Shown: one piece after another, positions 6,536 through 6,623 of the stretch
How positions within the stretch are numbered: position 1 is the stretch's first letter
Layout: every line of letters begins with the position of its first letter
Made by a program: the position numbers and the translations under genes
The notes under the pieces: generated by a model
The model's database searches: none
The model's input: the letters and a program-made list of their open reading frames with translations, nothing else
Told to the model about the DNA's origin: nothing
Source: Salegentibacter sp.
Lineage (GTDB): Bacteria; Bacteroidota; Bacteroidia; Flavobacteriales; Flavobacteriaceae
DNA length: 6,623 nucleotides
Assembly (NCBI GenBank): GCA_024635815.1
Contig: JAGXIG010000031.1
Location: forward strand, 1 to 6,623
Direction: 5' to 3'

Positions 6536-6623
6536 TTATTTCTTTATGGAAGCGGTTACCTTTTTTAAGCCGGTAAACTTCGTTACGGCCTTAAGTATAA
6601 AAGCTTTCTGCAATATAGATCCC
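6536..6623 (-). CDS. C-terminal end of an unidentified protein, partial (5' part beyond right edge)
   Basis: The minus-strand frame is open from the right edge for 28 codons and ends in TAA at 6538-6536. The tail is basic and hydrophobic: it starts GSILQKAFILK and ends KKVTASIKK. The other two minus frames hit stops within 13 codons. The stop lies about 16 nt before the bidirectional terminator, just where the end of a convergent gene is expected. The fragment is too short for me to name a family. Confidence 0.6.
   Translation of the reverse strand, partial: GSILQKAFILKAVTKFTGLKKVTASIKK

Noticed and set aside
6447..6575. Plus-strand ORF of 42 codons (ATG at 6448) running through the terminator
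   Set aside because: It reads straight through the perfect terminator hairpin and overlaps the end of the convergent minus-strand frame, has no start signals, and has unremarkable composition. Most likely chance.

Overview
The window looks like chromosomal DNA of a Flavobacteriaceae-type Bacteroidota, close in style to marine genera such as Gramella, Salegentibacter or Zunongwangia; the genus is a guess. The reasons are the AT-rich composition, the lack of Shine-Dalgarno sequences before the starts, a TAnnTTTG-type -7 promoter element before gltX, and protein variants I know from that group: a GluRS with an insertion after KLSKR, a YbeY with the HLCGY signature, and a giant DUF4175-type coiled-coil membrane protein.

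Layout, left to right. On the minus strand, reading leftward from 3590, is a large predicted inner-membrane/periplasmic coiled-coil protein (DUF4175-like, 1084 aa). It is overlapped by 20 nt by a TTG-started ybeY that runs off the left edge. A 117-bp divergent promoter region (3591-3707) separates this pair from plus-strand gltX (3708-5225, glutamyl-tRNA synthetase). The gap 5226-5448 holds a nested palindromic, MITE/REP-like repeat of about 130 bp and then a candidate promoter. Next, on the plus strand, is an SPFH/band-7 membrane protein (5449-6411) that strongly resembles plant hypersensitive-induced-reaction (HIR) proteins. The segment 6412-6535 holds a small hairpin and a strong, probably bidirectional, intrinsic terminator. 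The last 28 codons of an unidentified minus-strand gene converge on it from the right edge.

Functionally, ybeY (rRNA maturation) and gltX (tRNA charging) are translation housekeeping genes expressed divergently. The DUF4175-like protein and the SPFH protein are envelope proteins of unknown exact role. I see no phage, CRISPR, toxin-antitoxin or defence module. The region is mostly core genome; its least ordinary parts are the nested palindromic element, the HIR-like SPFH protein, and the large coiled-coil protein co-transcribed with ybeY.
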